NCBI RefSeq assembly: GCF_003318255.1
Contig: NZ_QOCF01000009.1
Span: forward strand, 1 to 64,000
Origin: Ruegeria sp. A3M17
GTDB taxonomy: Bacteria; Pseudomonadota; Alphaproteobacteria; Rhodobacterales; Rhodobacteraceae
DNA length: 64,000 nucleotides
Direction of reading: 5' to 3'
Both the position numbers and the translations under genes were made by a program. Below, in pieces: positions 1 through 9,228 of this stretch. The notes below the pieces were generated by a model. That model was not told where the DNA came from and searched no databases. It worked only from the letters and a program-made list of their open reading frames with translations. Each line of letters begins with the position of its first letter. Within the stretch, counting starts at the first letter, position 1.

Positions 1-147
1 CTCGGTGTGCCTATCTTCACTGGCAGTCCCCCTAATTTTCACTCTGACCGAGCGGGTGGTCGGTATTGTTTGTTAAGCAAAGGTGTATCCTGCGCAACAT
101 TATTTCGCAAGCGCAGCATTAATACGTTGTGTTATTACCACATCACC
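1..147. other. Left edge, no gene seen
   Basis: No convincing coding frame is seen. The stretch is richer in A+T than the flanking genes and lies downstream of the minus-strand methyltransferase gene, so it probably holds the 3' end of that transcript and part of an intergenic region cut by the window edge. Confidence 0.4.
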
Positions 148-597
148 TCATATCCATCGGCGGGTTTGGCGTTCATATCGGGCAAAGTCGGCGCGAAAAA
201 TTCTGCGCATTCTGTCCTCTTCTGGCACGATGAAACGACGTTCCAGAAGCCATACGAATATTGGAATCAGAACCAATGACGCTATGGCATCAAACCGCAG
301 GATCAGGCCGGACAGGATGAGCACATCGCCCACGTATATGGGGTTTCGGCTACGTTTGAAGATCCCTGACTGCACCAGCGATGTAGGCGTTTCATGCGGG
401 ATAATCGTGGTGCGATGACGGCGAAATTCGGCTGCGGCCAGAACGATCATGATAACACCGCCACCGATCAGAACACCGCTGAGCAAATCAACAAACCCGT
501 TGTCGAGCGACAGCCCCATCGGCATATGCCGCGCCTGCAGCCATGCAACCACAGCAAAGCCCAGCAGCCACACCGGTGGGATGTCGATTTTTTGCAT
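148..597 (-). CDS. Isoprenylcysteine methyltransferase-like membrane protein
   Basis: A 149-residue membrane protein of the ICMT/PEMT-like methyltransferase family. Three or four hydrophobic segments are visible (about residues 8-25, 36-56, 90-115). The C-terminal half carries the family signature: RNPIYVG near residue 85, then a conserved charged stretch with EEDRMRRIF and FARYERQTRRW. In the family these residues bind S-adenosylmethionine at the membrane interface and methylate a small or lipid substrate. The bacterial substrate is usually unknown and cannot be told here. The gene stands alone, divergent from kynureninase. No strong ribosome binding site precedes the chosen ATG. Confidence 0.75.
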   Translation of the reverse strand: MQKIDIPPVWLLGFAVVAWLQARHMPMGLSLDNGFVDLLSGVLIGGGVIMIVLAAAEFRRHRTTIIPHETPTSLVQSGIFKRSRNPIYVGDVLILSGLILRFDAIASLVLIPIFVWLLERRFIVPEEDRMRRIFRADFARYERQTRRWI

Positions 598-814
598 GTC
601 GGGCAGTCTTTCGTATTCGGGCAGGGCAAAGTGTCGCTTTTGCCCGATGACCTACCGCTTTTCGTTGGAAATAGCAAAATCACAGTTGGTCGCAGCCATG
701 CAATCGGCGCGCGCCCGGACATGGTTGCAGAGAGGGTCCTCGATGATGGACAGCCGCTTTTGGATCAGATAGCCATTTTGCATCAATAATTGTCCACATA
801 ATGATGAGAAAACG

Positions 815-2008
815 ATGACCGACTTTGCCGCGACCAAAGCCATGTTCAACCTTCCCCAAGGCGTCGTTTATCTGGACGGAAACTCGCTTGGACCGCTGCC
901 CCGCGCTGCCGGCGATCGGGTCAGTGACATGATGGTTCAGGAATGGGGGCAGATGCTGATCACCGGCTGGAACAAGGCGGGGTGGATGGCGTTGCCGATC
1001 AGCCTGGGTGACCGCATCGGACGGCTGATTGGCGCAGAACCTGGCAGTATCGTCACCGGCGACACCCTGTCGATCAAGGTCTACCAGGCCGTTGCATCAG
1101 CGCTTGAATTGTGCCCGGATCGCAAGGTCGTACTTTCGGACAGTGGTAACTTTCCCTCCGACCTCTATATGGTGGATGGCCTGCTTCGCTCACTCGGGCC
1201 GGAATATGAACTGCGCGTCGTCGCACCGGAAGACGTAGCTGACAATGTGACTGAGGATGTAGCCGTTTTGATGCTGACCGAGGTGGATTACCGCTCGGGC
1301 CGGATCCACAACATGAATGCTTTGACAGAACTTGCCCATGCAAACGGCACAGTGACAGTCTGGGACCTGGCCCATTCAGCTGGCGCGATTCCCGTCAATC
1401 TGGCGGCATGCAATGCAGATTTCGCGGTTGGGTGCAGCTATAAATACCTGAACGGCGGGCCGGGTGCGCCCGCATTCATCTATGTCGCCCCGCGCCTGAC
1501 GGAACAGGTGCGCCCCGCATTGTCCGGGTGGTTGGGCCACGAGGCGCCTTTTGCCTTTGATCTGGATTATCGCGCTGGCAACGGGATCGAAAGAATGCGT
1601 GTCGGTACGCCTCCGATCCTTCAGATGGTCGCGCTGTCTGCGGCGATGGATATCTGGGATATGGCTGACATGCAGGACGTGCGGACCAAATCCATTGAAT
1701 TGACCGAGTTGTTCATCAAACGTGTCGAAGCCGCCTGCCCCGATCTGCAACTGGCAAGCCCGCGCGATCCCGCCCAGCGCGGCAGTCAGGTGTCTTTCCG
1801 ATTTGCCGACGGCTATGCCGCCATGCAGGCCCTGATTGCCCGCGGCGTGATCGGAGACTTCCGCGCGCTTGACATCATGCGGTTTGGCTTCACGCCGCTG
1901 TACATTGATGAGCAGGATGTTGAAAATGCAGTCGAAATCTTGGCGGACATCATGCAGAACCGCCTGTGGGATGCACCAGAATTCAAGGTGCGCCAGCGCG
2001 TTACCTGA
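815..2008 (+). CDS. kynU: Kynureninase
   Basis: PLP-dependent kynureninase (397 residues, normal length), which cleaves L-kynurenine or 3-hydroxykynurenine to anthranilate or 3-hydroxyanthranilate plus alanine in tryptophan catabolism. The N-terminus has VYLDGNSLGPLP, typical of the family. The cofactor site is clear: D184-LAHS in the strand after TVW, and SYKYLNGGPGAPAF with the Schiff-base lysine at residue 210. The sequence GATGAGAAAAC precedes the ATG as a moderate ribosome binding site. No kynA or kynB lies beside it, so it is separated from the rest of the pathway. Its last 8 bases overlap the convergent TetR gene. Confidence 0.93.
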   Translation: MTDFAATKAMFNLPQGVVYLDGNSLGPLPRAAGDRVSDMMVQEWGQMLITGWNKAGWMALPISLGDRIGRLIGAEPGSIVTGDTLSIKVYQAVASALELCPDRKVVLSDSGNFPSDLYMVDGLLRSLGPEYELRVVAPEDVADNVTEDVAVLMLTEVDYRSGRIHNMNALTELAHANGTVTVWDLAHSAGAIPVNLAACNADFAVGCSYKYLNGGPGAPAFIYVAPRLTEQVRPALSGWLGHEAPFAFDLDYRAGNGIERMRVGTPPILQMVALSAAMDIWDMADMQDVRTKSIELTELFIKRVEAACPDLQLASPRDPAQRGSQVSFRFADGYAAMQALIARGVIGDFRALDIMRFGFTPLYIDEQDVENAVEILADIMQNRLWDAPEFKVRQRVT

Positions 2009-2579
2009 CTTCTAGCCCCGCTCCTACCAGAGCGGCAAACTGGGCAACACGGGTTTCATATTCTTCCGCGCCAATAGCGCTTGCCTTCAGCCCTTTCAGA
2101 GTGGCCGTTATCGTTTTGGCCGTCTCGTCTGCCTCCATCTGCAACCAGACTCGCCCAGCCTGATCTTCGCGCTTCAGCCACTCGGCATATAGGCGCGCAA
2201 GTTTAGCCTCGCCTTGCGATATGATTTCTGACGACATGGATTTGGTCGTATCCAACATTTCAAGCCCATGTGGGGATGCAAGGATGGTCGCCATCCCCTC
2301 GGTTTGGGCTTGAACCGCGCCCTTGAAAATGTCCGAAACCGAGCCCGGTTTGGTCAGCGCCGCGGCCACTGCAACGCTTTTCGCTGCATAGTAGAGCTCG
2401 GTTAGTTTAGTAACGATCGCCTCTTTATTTTTGAAATGCAGATACACTGCCGGACGGGACATCCCTGCGCCCTGCGCTATGTCATCCATCGAGGTCTTGC
2501 GGAATCCATAAGTCGCAAAGGCCCGAAACGCCGAGTCCAGGATCGCCTGTTGCCGTGTATCGTCTGCTACGTCTGCCAT
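2001..2579 (-). CDS. TetR/AcrR family transcriptional regulator
   Basis: A 192-residue TetR-type repressor. The N-terminal helix-turn-helix is clear: RQQAILDSAFRAFATYGF, then TSMDDIAQGAGMSRPAVYLHF (about residues 29-49), followed by the usual NKEAIV. The C-terminal ligand domain is not assignable. A GTG start at 2630 is possible, but the ATG used here (residue 18 of the longer frame) gives the usual TetR N-terminus and leaves the upstream operator outside the gene. It is divergent from the molybdenum hydroxylase pair, and palindromes lie between them, so it probably controls those genes and itself. The 3' end overlaps kynU by 8 bases. Confidence 0.85.
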   Translation of the reverse strand: MADVADDTRQQAILDSAFRAFATYGFRKTSMDDIAQGAGMSRPAVYLHFKNKEAIVTKLTELYYAAKSVAVAAALTKPGSVSDIFKGAVQAQTEGMATILASPHGLEMLDTTKSMSSEIISQGEAKLARLYAEWLKREDQAGRVWLQMEADETAKTITATLKGLKASAIGAEEYETRVAQFAALVGAGLEVR

Positions 2580-2591
2580 CCTTGAACTGGT

Positions 2592-2644
2592 GACAGTTTC
2601 TGTCCATTTTGTCAATTGACACACTGACACTTTTAATCAATTAT
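2592..2644. promoter_or_regulatory. Promoter and palindromic operators, tetR / Mo-hydroxylase
   Basis: On the plus strand TTGACA (2616-2621), 17 bases, then AATTAT (2639-2644) form a good sigma-70 type promoter for the oxidoreductase genes. A perfect 12-base palindrome TGTCAATTGACA (2610-2621) covers the -35 box. A second dyad GACAG-TTT-CTGTC lies at 2592-2604, and further TGACA/TGTCA half sites follow. Binding by the adjacent TetR protein is inferred from position only. Confidence 0.6.
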
Positions 2645-2678
2645 GTCAGAAACCAGCCACAGCTACGAGAGGTGCGCC

Positions 2679-3143
2679 ATGGCGACCGCCCTTAAGATCA
2701 ACGGAAAGCAACATCAGGTTGACCTGCCCGATGACGTCCCCCTGCTTTGGGTTCTACGGGATGAGGTCGGCTTGACTGGCACCAAATTCGGCTGCGGCGT
2801 GGCCGCTTGCGGGGCATGCACCGTGCACATTGACGGCGAGGCTGTGCGTTCGTGCCAAGTGGCGCTGTCGGATGTATGGGGCGATGTGACCACGATTGAA
2901 GGCATTGGCTCCCCGGACGCGATGGCCGCGATTCAGCAGGCCTGGGTCGATCATCAGGTGGCGCAATGCGGCTACTGCCAGTCGGGCCAGATCATGCAAG
3001 CCGCGGCGCTGCTGGCCGAGAACCCTGCGCCTTCGGATACCGATATCGACGATGCCATGCAGGGCAATTTATGCCGCTGTGGCACCTACCCCCGCATTCG
3101 CGCTGCAATCCACGACGCGGCATCCAAGCTGAAAGAGGCATAA
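2679..3143 (+). CDS. 2Fe-2S subunit of a xanthine oxidase-family hydroxylase (IorA-like)
   Basis: Small electron-transfer subunit (154 residues) of a molybdenum hydroxylase of the isoquinoline 1-oxidoreductase / aldehyde oxidase type. The plant-type ferredoxin cluster is at C39, C44, C47 and C59 ([14 protein letters not shown]). The second cluster is at C97, C100, C132 and C134 (CGYCQSG and [10 protein letters not shown]). It passes electrons from the molybdenum subunit to an acceptor; no FAD subunit is encoded nearby. The ATG at 2679 has GAGAGG six bases upstream. An earlier in-frame ATG at 2643 overlaps the -10 box and is rejected. The next gene starts 4 bases after the stop, so the two form an operon. 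Confidence 0.92.
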   Translation: MATALKINGKQHQVDLPDDVPLLWVLRDEVGLTGTKFGCGVAACGACTVHIDGEAVRSCQVALSDVWGDVTTIEGIGSPDAMAAIQQAWVDHQVAQCGYCQSGQIMQAAALLAENPAPSDTDIDDAMQGNLCRCGTYPRIRAAIHDAASKLKEA

Positions 3144-3146
3144 ACG

Positions 3147-5387
3147 ATGGCATCTGTTGGAAAAATCCTCCGCCGTACGTTCCTGATCGGCTCGGCCGCG
3201 ATTGTCGGCGGCGTGGCATTCGGCGCCTATTACGTCAGCCGCCCGGCCGCCAATCCGCTGAGACCAGCTAAGGGCGAAACCGCGCTCAGCCCTTTTGTTC
3301 TGATTGATCAGCAAGGCGTCACCCTGTTCGCCCCTCGCGCCGAGATGGGGCAAGGCGTCAGGACCACTTGGGCAGCCTTGATCGCCGAAGAACTGGATGT
3401 GGAGCTGGACCAGGTCCGCGTTCTGCACGGCCCCGCAGCAGCGGCCTATTACAACTCGGCCCTGGTTGGAGAAGGCTTGCCGAACAAGGGTTATGACATC
3501 TCGGACTTCCAGCACAATCTGGGGGAAGCGCTGGGTGTGTTAGGCCGAACACTGGGCCTGCAAGTTACCGGCGGCTCGACCTCGATGAAGGACGGGTTCG
3601 AGCGTATGCGCGAGGCGGGTGCGACCGCGCGCGAAACGCTGAAACAGGCCGCAGCTGACCGTCTGGGCGTGGATCGTACGCAACTGAAAACCGAGAACGG
3701 CACGGTGATTGCACCGGACGGGACGCGCATTCCGTATACTGAGCTTTCCGAGGCTGCCGGTCAGATTGAACCGCCGGAAGTCGAATTACGCGATCCGTCA
3801 AACTGGCGCTTGCTGGGGCGGAACCTGCCGCGTGTGGATGTGGTCGGCAAATCCACCGGAACGGCTGAGTTCGGGATCGACGTGCGCCCGGAGGGTCTTA
3901 AGTTTGCCTCTGTCCGCATCAATCCCAAGCTGGGCGGTGAGATGAAGAGCTTTGACGCCAGCGCGGCCGAACAGATGCCGGGCGTGGAAAAGGTGGTTGA
4001 TCTGGGCAACGGCGTGGCTGTGATTGCCACCAACACATGGCTGGCCATTCAGGCCGTCGAGGCGATTGATGTGGACTGGGGCGACGCCCCCTACCCGCCT
4101 GAAACTGACGCTGTATTTGCGGAAATCGCGAAATCCTTCGACACGTCCCCCAATTCGACCATGCGCGATGACGGGGATGTTGACACTCTGCCCGACGGCG
4201 CCACCGAAATCACTGCCGAATATACAGTGCCCTATCTGGCCCATTCCACGATGGAGCCGATGAACGCCACCGCGCTGTTCACAGGCTCGGCGCTGGAACT
4301 GTGGTGCGGCAATCAGGCCCCGACGCTTGTCCAAATACGCGCGGCCAACACGGCCAACCTGGATAAAGAGGCCGTTCAAATCCACACCACCTATCTGGGT
4401 GGGGGATTTGGCCGCCGGGGTGAGCTGGACTTTGGCGAGATCGCCACAAAGGTCGCGATGGCCATGCCCGGCGTTCCTGTCCAGACCACCTGGAGCCGTG
4501 AAGAGGACATGCGCCACGACTACTACCGCCCCGGTGCGATGGCCCGTATGCGCGGTGCTGTCAAAGACGGTCAAGCCGTTCTGATTGACGGCAAGGTCGC
4601 GGCGCAATCCTGCACGCAACAAGCGGTTCAGCGCTATACCGGCTTGCCGGCTGGCGGACCCGACAAAGTGCTGGTCGAAGGGTTTTTTAACCAACCCTAT
4701 GCGGTGCCCAACTATCGCATGAGCGGGCACATCGCCGATCTGGATATTCCCGTCGGCTTTTGGCGTTCAGTCGGGAACAGCCACAATGGATTCTTCCATG
4801 AGACCTTCATGGACGAGATGGCGCATGCCGCTGGCCGCGACCCGCTGGAGTTCCGATTGGAATTGGCCAAAGCCGAGCACGCGCCATCGGCAGGTTGTCT
4901 GCAGGCCGTGAAAGAGATGTCCGGCTGGACCGGAGAAACCCCGGACGGTGTCGGGCGCGGTGTGGCGATGACCTATAGCTTTGGCACGCCGGTCGCTCAG
5001 GTGATCGAGGTCGTCGATGAGGATGGCACTATCCGTATCGCCAAGGCATGGATCGCCTGTGACGTCGGTCTGGCCCTGGACCCCGGCACAGTCGAGGCGC
5101 AGATGTTCGGCGGCATGATCTATGGCCTGTCGGCGGCCGTGATGGGTGAGATCACATTCTCGGACGGTGAGGTCGAACAGTACAACTTCCCCGACTACGA
5201 CGCCCTGCGGATGCACAATGCTCCGGTGACCCAGGTGAAAATTCTGGAAACCAACCAGCACATGGGCGGCGTTGGCGAACCGGGGACTCCCCCGTCCATG
5301 CCGGCCCTTGGCAATGCCCTTTTTGACCTGACGGGTGAGCGAGCGCGCACCCTGCCTTTGATCAATCAGTTCAATCTGCTGGTTTGA
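3147..5387 (+). CDS. Molybdopterin-binding subunit of a xanthine oxidase-family hydroxylase (IorB-like)
   Basis: Large catalytic subunit (746 residues) matching the isoquinoline 1-oxidoreductase beta-subunit / aldehyde oxidase family. The N-terminus is a twin-arginine signal: RRTFLIGSAAIVGGVAFGA, so the complex is likely exported folded to the periplasm. Family motifs include GQGVRTTWAALIAEELD in the first cofactor-binding part, TTYLGGGFGRRGELDF, and VGEPGTPPSMPALGNAL near the C-terminus, where the glutamate of GEPG is the expected catalytic base. The substrate is an aromatic heterocycle or aldehyde in known relatives but cannot be deduced here. It is cotranscribed with the 2Fe-2S subunit and is probably controlled by the divergent TetR protein. 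Confidence 0.9.
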   Translation: MASVGKILRRTFLIGSAAIVGGVAFGAYYVSRPAANPLRPAKGETALSPFVLIDQQGVTLFAPRAEMGQGVRTTWAALIAEELDVELDQVRVLHGPAAAAYYNSALVGEGLPNKGYDISDFQHNLGEALGVLGRTLGLQVTGGSTSMKDGFERMREAGATARETLKQAAADRLGVDRTQLKTENGTVIAPDGTRIPYTELSEAAGQIEPPEVELRDPSNWRLLGRNLPRVDVVGKSTGTAEFGIDVRPEGLKFASVRINPKLGGEMKSFDASAAEQMPGVEKVVDLGNGVAVIATNTWLAIQAVEAIDVDWGDAPYPPETDAVFAEIAKSFDTSPNSTMRDDGDVDTLPDGATEITAEYTVPYLAHSTMEPMNATALFTGSALELWCGNQAPTLVQIRAANTANLDKEAVQIHTTYLGGGFGRRGELDFGEIATKVAMAMPGVPVQTTWSREEDMRHDYYRPGAMARMRGAVKDGQAVLIDGKVAAQSCTQQAVQRYTGLPAGGPDKVLVEGFFNQPYAVPNYRMSGHIADLDIPVGFWRSVGNSHNGFFHETFMDEMAHAAGRDPLEFRLELAKAEHAPSAGCLQAVKEMSGWTGETPDGVGRGVAMTYSFGTPVAQVIEVVDEDGTIRIAKAWIACDVGLALDPGTVEAQMFGGMIYGLSAAVMGEITFSDGEVEQYNFPDYDALRMHNAPVTQVKILETNQHMGGVGEPGTPPSMPALGNALFDLTGERARTLPLINQFNLLV

Positions 5388-5392
5388 TCGCG

Positions 5393-5430
5393 CTGCGCCG
5401 GTCCGGACCCTTCCTCCCGGATCGGCGCAG
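5393..5430. terminator. Long hairpin between convergent genes
   Basis: CTGCGCCGGTCCGG (5393-5406) pairs with CCGGATCGGCGCAG (5417-5430): 14 pairs, one of them G-T, with a 10-base loop. It begins 6 bases after the hydroxylase stop and ends 4 bases before the stop of the convergent PuuD-like gene. There is no T-run on either side, so it may act as a bidirectional 3' end barrier rather than a textbook terminator. Confidence 0.5.
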
Positions 5431-5433
5431 GAG

Positions 5434-6213
5434 TTATGCGGTTTGTTGAACTAGCGCCCTATCCGAACCGGTTGCCCATGCATGAACAGCAGCGCCGAAC
5501 GCCTTGAACAATGGGCGGGACACGGGATCATTTTCGGCGTCCCATTCCGGGTGCCATTGCACTGACAACGTAAATCCGGGCGCGTCCTGAATGAATATAG
5601 CCTCGGGCGTTCCATCGGGGGCTTGACCATCAATCACAACCCGACGCCCAACCGATTTGATCCCCTGCCCGTGCAAGGTGTTCGTCATCACTTCGGTCGC
5701 GCCCATCAGGCGGTGGAATACACCGCCCTCGTTCAGCGCAACGACATGACGCAGGGCAAATTTCTCTTCCAGGGTCCCATCAGGCGGCATGCGGTGGTTC
5801 ATCCGACCCGGCAGCTCTCGGATTTCCGGGTATAGTGTCCCGCCCATCGCCACGTTGACTTCTTGGAACCCTCGGCAGATGCCAAAGAAGGGCTGCCCGC
5901 GTTCCACACAGGCGCGCACCAGCGGCAATGTGATCGCATCGCGCGCCCTGTCAAATTCACCATGGGCCTCGGTCGCGGACTCGCCGTATTCCTCGGGGTG
6001 GACATTCGGGCGCCCGCCGGTCAGCAGAAAACCGTCGCAGACCTCAAGCAGCTCATCGACCGAGACATAGCGCGGATCGGCTGGGATCAGCAACGGCAGA
6101 CAGTCCGACACATTCGCAACCGCGTCCGAGTTCATCGTCCCACCGGCATGGGTCGGATATTGATCATTCATCAAATACGAGTTGCCGATGATACCGACGA
6201 CGGGTCGAGACAT
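5434..6213 (-). CDS. Class I glutamine amidotransferase, gamma-glutamyl-GABA hydrolase family (PuuD-like)
   Basis: A 259-residue peptidase C26 family enzyme. These hydrolyse gamma-glutamyl amide bonds, for example gamma-glutamyl-GABA in putrescine breakdown. The nucleophile elbow is FFGICRGFQEVNVAMGG with C113. The catalytic histidine and glutamate lie in VQWHPEWD near the C-terminus, and LLTGGRPNVHPEEYGE forms the glycine-rich oxyanion region. The start is set at the ATG with AGGA seven bases upstream, giving MSRPVVGIIGN, the standard N-terminus; an in-frame codon 11 residues earlier lacks this. No putrescine genes adjoin it, so the exact substrate is open. Confidence 0.85.
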   Translation of the reverse strand: MSRPVVGIIGNSYLMNDQYPTHAGGTMNSDAVANVSDCLPLLIPADPRYVSVDELLEVCDGFLLTGGRPNVHPEEYGESATEAHGEFDRARDAITLPLVRACVERGQPFFGICRGFQEVNVAMGGTLYPEIRELPGRMNHRMPPDGTLEEKFALRHVVALNEGGVFHRLMGATEVMTNTLHGQGIKSVGRRVVIDGQAPDGTPEAIFIQDAPGFTLSVQWHPEWDAENDPVSRPLFKAFGAAVHAWATGSDRALVQQTA

Positions 6214-6402
6214 GCTGCGTTCCTGCGTTTTCTGTTTGCTTTCCAAAAACTATCGACAGCAAGAACAGCGCGCAATAGCACAGGCCCTGCGTGTCAGCGC
6301 AAGCTCTTGTTCAACTGTGCACATGTTGGAAAATGATCGCGCTTTGTCTGGTACTTTGGCCATTGCTTGTTTTTGTGGCTTTGCACGAACATCGCATTGG
6401 GT

Positions 6403-6425
6403 CGGAGAGCCCAAAAGGCTCTCCG
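6403..6425 (-). terminator. Hairpin downstream of glcG-like gene
   Basis: CGGAGAGCC (6403-6411) and GGCTCTCCG (6417-6425) form a perfect 9-pair stem with a 5-base loop, 14 bases past the stop of the minus-strand GlcG-like gene. No T-run follows on that strand, so function as terminator or mRNA stabiliser is inferred. Confidence 0.5.
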
Positions 6426-6438
6426 CCAGTCATCAGGT

Positions 6439-6864
6439 TCAGATCTCGCCAGTCAGGCCGGCAGTTTCGATCCCGGCCAATGCCGCTGCGGCATCATTGT
6501 CGGACGTATCGCCGGTCACGCCGACCGCACCGATAACTACGCCCTTTTTGTCGCGAAGCAACACACCACCCGGAACTGGCACGACCTGCCCGCCATAGAC
6601 GCCATTCACAGCTGCCATGAAATAGGCCTGCGCTTCGGCCCGCTGCATCTGCGCGGTGCCAGCCATGCCCAGCATCACTGCGCCATAGGCCTTGCCATGC
6701 GCAATTGCGAACCGACCGGGGGCCGCGTCGTCTTCGCGTTCAAATGCGATCACGTGGCCGCCTGCATCAAGAACGACGACGGAAAGGGGTTTCAGCTCCA
6801 TTTCGTGCCCCTTTTCAAGGGTCTTTCGGATGATGGTGCGGGCTTTGCGGAGGGAAACTCCCAT
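6439..6864 (-). CDS. GlcG/HbpS family heme-binding-like protein
   Basis: A 141-residue protein of the GlcG/HbpS family (formerly DUF336). The family fold is recognisable: LSVVVLDAGGHVIAFEREDDA, then FAIAHGKAYGAVMLGM, then the glycine-rich end VPVPGGVLLRDKKGVVIGAVGVTGDTSDNDAAAA. Some members bind heme or cobalamin; many lie in glycolate operons with unknown role. Here it follows malate synthase G by 25 bases on the same strand, as glcG accompanies glcB in the E. coli glycolate operon. A link to glyoxylate and glycolate use is therefore likely. A hairpin follows the stop. Confidence 0.88.
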   Translation of the reverse strand: MGVSLRKARTIIRKTLEKGHEMELKPLSVVVLDAGGHVIAFEREDDAAPGRFAIAHGKAYGAVMLGMAGTAQMQRAEAQAYFMAAVNGVYGGQVVPVPGGVLLRDKKGVVIGAVGVTGDTSDNDAAAALAGIETAGLTGEI

Positions 6865-6889
6865 GTCGTGTCCTATCGTTCCTGTTGGT

Positions 6890-9022
6890 TTAAAGGCTGG
6901 CTTTCAGTTCCAACCGGCGGGCATGAAGAACCGGCTCGGTATAGCCCGAGGGTTGCACACGCCCCTTGAAGACCAGATCACAGGCCGCTTGGAAAGCAAT
7001 TCCGTCGAAACCAGGTGCCAACGGGCGATAGTCTGCGTCATTTTCGTTCTGGCGATCCACCACAGCAGCCATTTTTTTCATCGCAGCCATGACCTGCCCT
7101 TCCGAGACAACATCATGGTGCAACCAGTTGGCCAGCGCCTGAGATGAAATCCGGCAGGTCGCGCGATCCTCCATCAGACCGACATCGTTGATATCTGGCA
7201 CTTTCGAACAGCCAACGCCCTGATCAACCCAGCGCACCACGTATCCAAGAATGCCCTGCGCGTTGTTCTCGATCTCGCGGGCGATCTCGTCTTCGCTGAG
7301 GTTTCGACCGCCCAGCAGCGGAATGGTCAGCAAATCCCCCAGCGTCCCCCGCGCGCCACCGGCAGCCAGTTCATCTTGGCGTGCCAGTACGTCGATCTTG
7401 TGATAGTGCGTCGCGTGCAGTGTCGCCGCTGTCGGCGACGGCACCCAGGCGCACGTCGCGCCGGATTTCGGGTGGCCGATCTTCTGCTCCAGCATATCAC
7501 CCATCCGGTCGGGCATAGCCCACATGCCCTTACCAATCTGTGCCTTGCCTTTCAGGCCGCAGGCCAGACCGATATCTACGTTGCGATCTTCATAAGACGC
7601 AATCCAGGGTGTGTTCTTGATGTCGCCCTTGGGCAGCATTGGTCCAGCTTCGATCGAGGTGTGAAATTCATCCCCGGTCCGGTCAAGAAAACCGGTGTTG
7701 ATGAAGGCCACCCGCGATTTCGCAGCGCGGATGCATTCCTTGAGGTTGACCGACGTGCGGCGTTCTTCATCCATGATGCCCAGCTTCACGGTATTGCGCG
7801 GCAGGCCAAGGATGTCTTCGACCATGTCAAAAATCTCGACCGAGAACGCGACTTCTTTCGGTCCGTGCATCTTGGGTTTCACCACATAGACCGAGCCCTG
7901 GAGCGAATTGCCACCTTCACGCTTGAGATCGTGCATGGCGATCAGCGTCGTGCAGAGCGCATCCATCAACCCTTCGCCGATCTCATTGCCCTGTTCATCC
8001 AACACAGCAGGGTTTGTCATCAAATGCCCGACGTTGCGGATCAGCATCAGCGAACGACCCTTCAAGCTGCCTGTCTCACCGGATGCCGTCGTAAAGCTCA
8101 GGTCCTTGGCAAGTTTGCGGGTGAAAGTCGTGTTGCCCTTGTTCACCTCTTCGGTCAGGTCACCCTTCATCAGTCCAAGCCAATTGCCATATGCCACCAC
8201 CTTGTCAGCGGCATCGACGCAAGCGACCGAATCCTCGCAATCCATGATGGTCGACAAGGCCGATTCCAGACGCATATCGGCAATATGCGCCGGATCAGTG
8301 GCCCCGGTAACGCTGTGTCCGTCGACCCTGATCTGAATGTGCAGCCCGTTGTTGCAGAGCAGTACCGCATCCGGTTTGCCCGGATCTCCGTCGTAACCTA
8401 CAAATTGTTTAGGATTGGCCAGAGTCGGCATCAGCGCGCCGTCCTGTACACTCAGATCTGAGACATCAGCCCATGACCCGAAAGCCAGCGGCACAGCGTC
8501 ATCCAAAAACTTTTTGGCCCATGCAATCACTCGCGCTCCACGCGCCGCGTCGTAGTCGCCAGCCGCAGGCAAATCACCCATCGCGTCCGTTCCGTAAAGC
8601 GCGTCATACAGACTGCCCCAACGTGCATTGGCTGCGTTCAGTGCAAATCGCGCATTGGTAATCGGAACAACAAGCTGCGGTCCGGGGATCGAGGCGATCT
8701 CGGGGTCGACATTGGCGGTTTCAATCTGGAAATCTGCACCTTCCTCGACCAGATAACCGATCTCGCGCAGGAAAGCCTGATAGGCCTCGGCGTCGTGGTC
8801 CTGGCCTTGACGCTCAAGATGCCATGCATCGACCTTGCCCTGGATGTCCTGCCGCTTGGCCAGAAAGGCGCGGTTCTTGGGGCCAAGCTCGGCAACCATG
8901 CGCGCCAGACCATCCCAGAAGGCATCTGCTGTGACACCTGTACCCGGCAGGGCTTGATCTTCGATGAACTCGGCCAGAACCGTATCCACCTGCAATCCGC
9001 TGCGCGCCTGTCTGCTGCTCAT
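6890..9022 (-). CDS. glcB: Malate synthase G
   Basis: Condenses glyoxylate with acetyl-CoA to malate in the glyoxylate/glycolate pathways. At 710 residues the length fits the G isoform (about 720) rather than the A isoform (about 530). Diagnostic stretches include [43 protein letters not shown] and [20 protein letters not shown]. In the family an arginine and a Glu/Asp pair coordinate magnesium and glyoxylate. The ATG chosen ([11 protein letters not shown]) has GGGAG eight bases upstream, which favours it over an ATG eight codons earlier. It is the first gene of a two-gene unit with the GlcG-like gene. Confidence 0.95.
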   Translation of the reverse strand: MSSRQARSGLQVDTVLAEFIEDQALPGTGVTADAFWDGLARMVAELGPKNRAFLAKRQDIQGKVDAWHLERQGQDHDAEAYQAFLREIGYLVEEGADFQIETANVDPEIASIPGPQLVVPITNARFALNAANARWGSLYDALYGTDAMGDLPAAGDYDAARGARVIAWAKKFLDDAVPLAFGSWADVSDLSVQDGALMPTLANPKQFVGYDGDPGKPDAVLLCNNGLHIQIRVDGHSVTGATDPAHIADMRLESALSTIMDCEDSVACVDAADKVVAYGNWLGLMKGDLTEEVNKGNTTFTRKLAKDLSFTTASGETGSLKGRSLMLIRNVGHLMTNPAVLDEQGNEIGEGLMDALCTTLIAMHDLKREGGNSLQGSVYVVKPKMHGPKEVAFSVEIFDMVEDILGLPRNTVKLGIMDEERRTSVNLKECIRAAKSRVAFINTGFLDRTGDEFHTSIEAGPMLPKGDIKNTPWIASYEDRNVDIGLACGLKGKAQIGKGMWAMPDRMGDMLEQKIGHPKSGATCAWVPSPTAATLHATHYHKIDVLARQDELAAGGARGTLGDLLTIPLLGGRNLSEDEIAREIENNAQGILGYVVRWVDQGVGCSKVPDINDVGLMEDRATCRISSQALANWLHHDVVSEGQVMAAMKKMAAVVDRQNENDADYRPLAPGFDGIAFQAACDLVFKGRVQPSGYTEPVLHARRLELKASL

Positions 9023-9228
9023 TTTGTTTCTCCCGGGAATGTGCACGACTGTATGCCGTCAGCATTTAGGACGAAAGTTTCCGATAGGCAACGTGCGCCG
9101 CAGCGTCGCGGTCAAAAAGACTTACCAAAATCAATTATCGGGACATTCCGGCGCGCGGATCGCACCGCTTGCAGCCAACCGCCACAGCCCATACGTTCGC
9201 GCAAACACAAAATCATGCGAGGCCCCTG

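Noticed and set aside
3798-4730. 310-codon minus-strand frame inside the molybdopterin subunit gene
   Set aside because: Shadow of a long conserved gene; His, Gly and Arg bias is typical of antisense frames.
7376-8461. 361-codon plus-strand frame opposite malate synthase G
   Set aside because: Antisense shadow of a well-supported enzyme; no domain or ribosome site.
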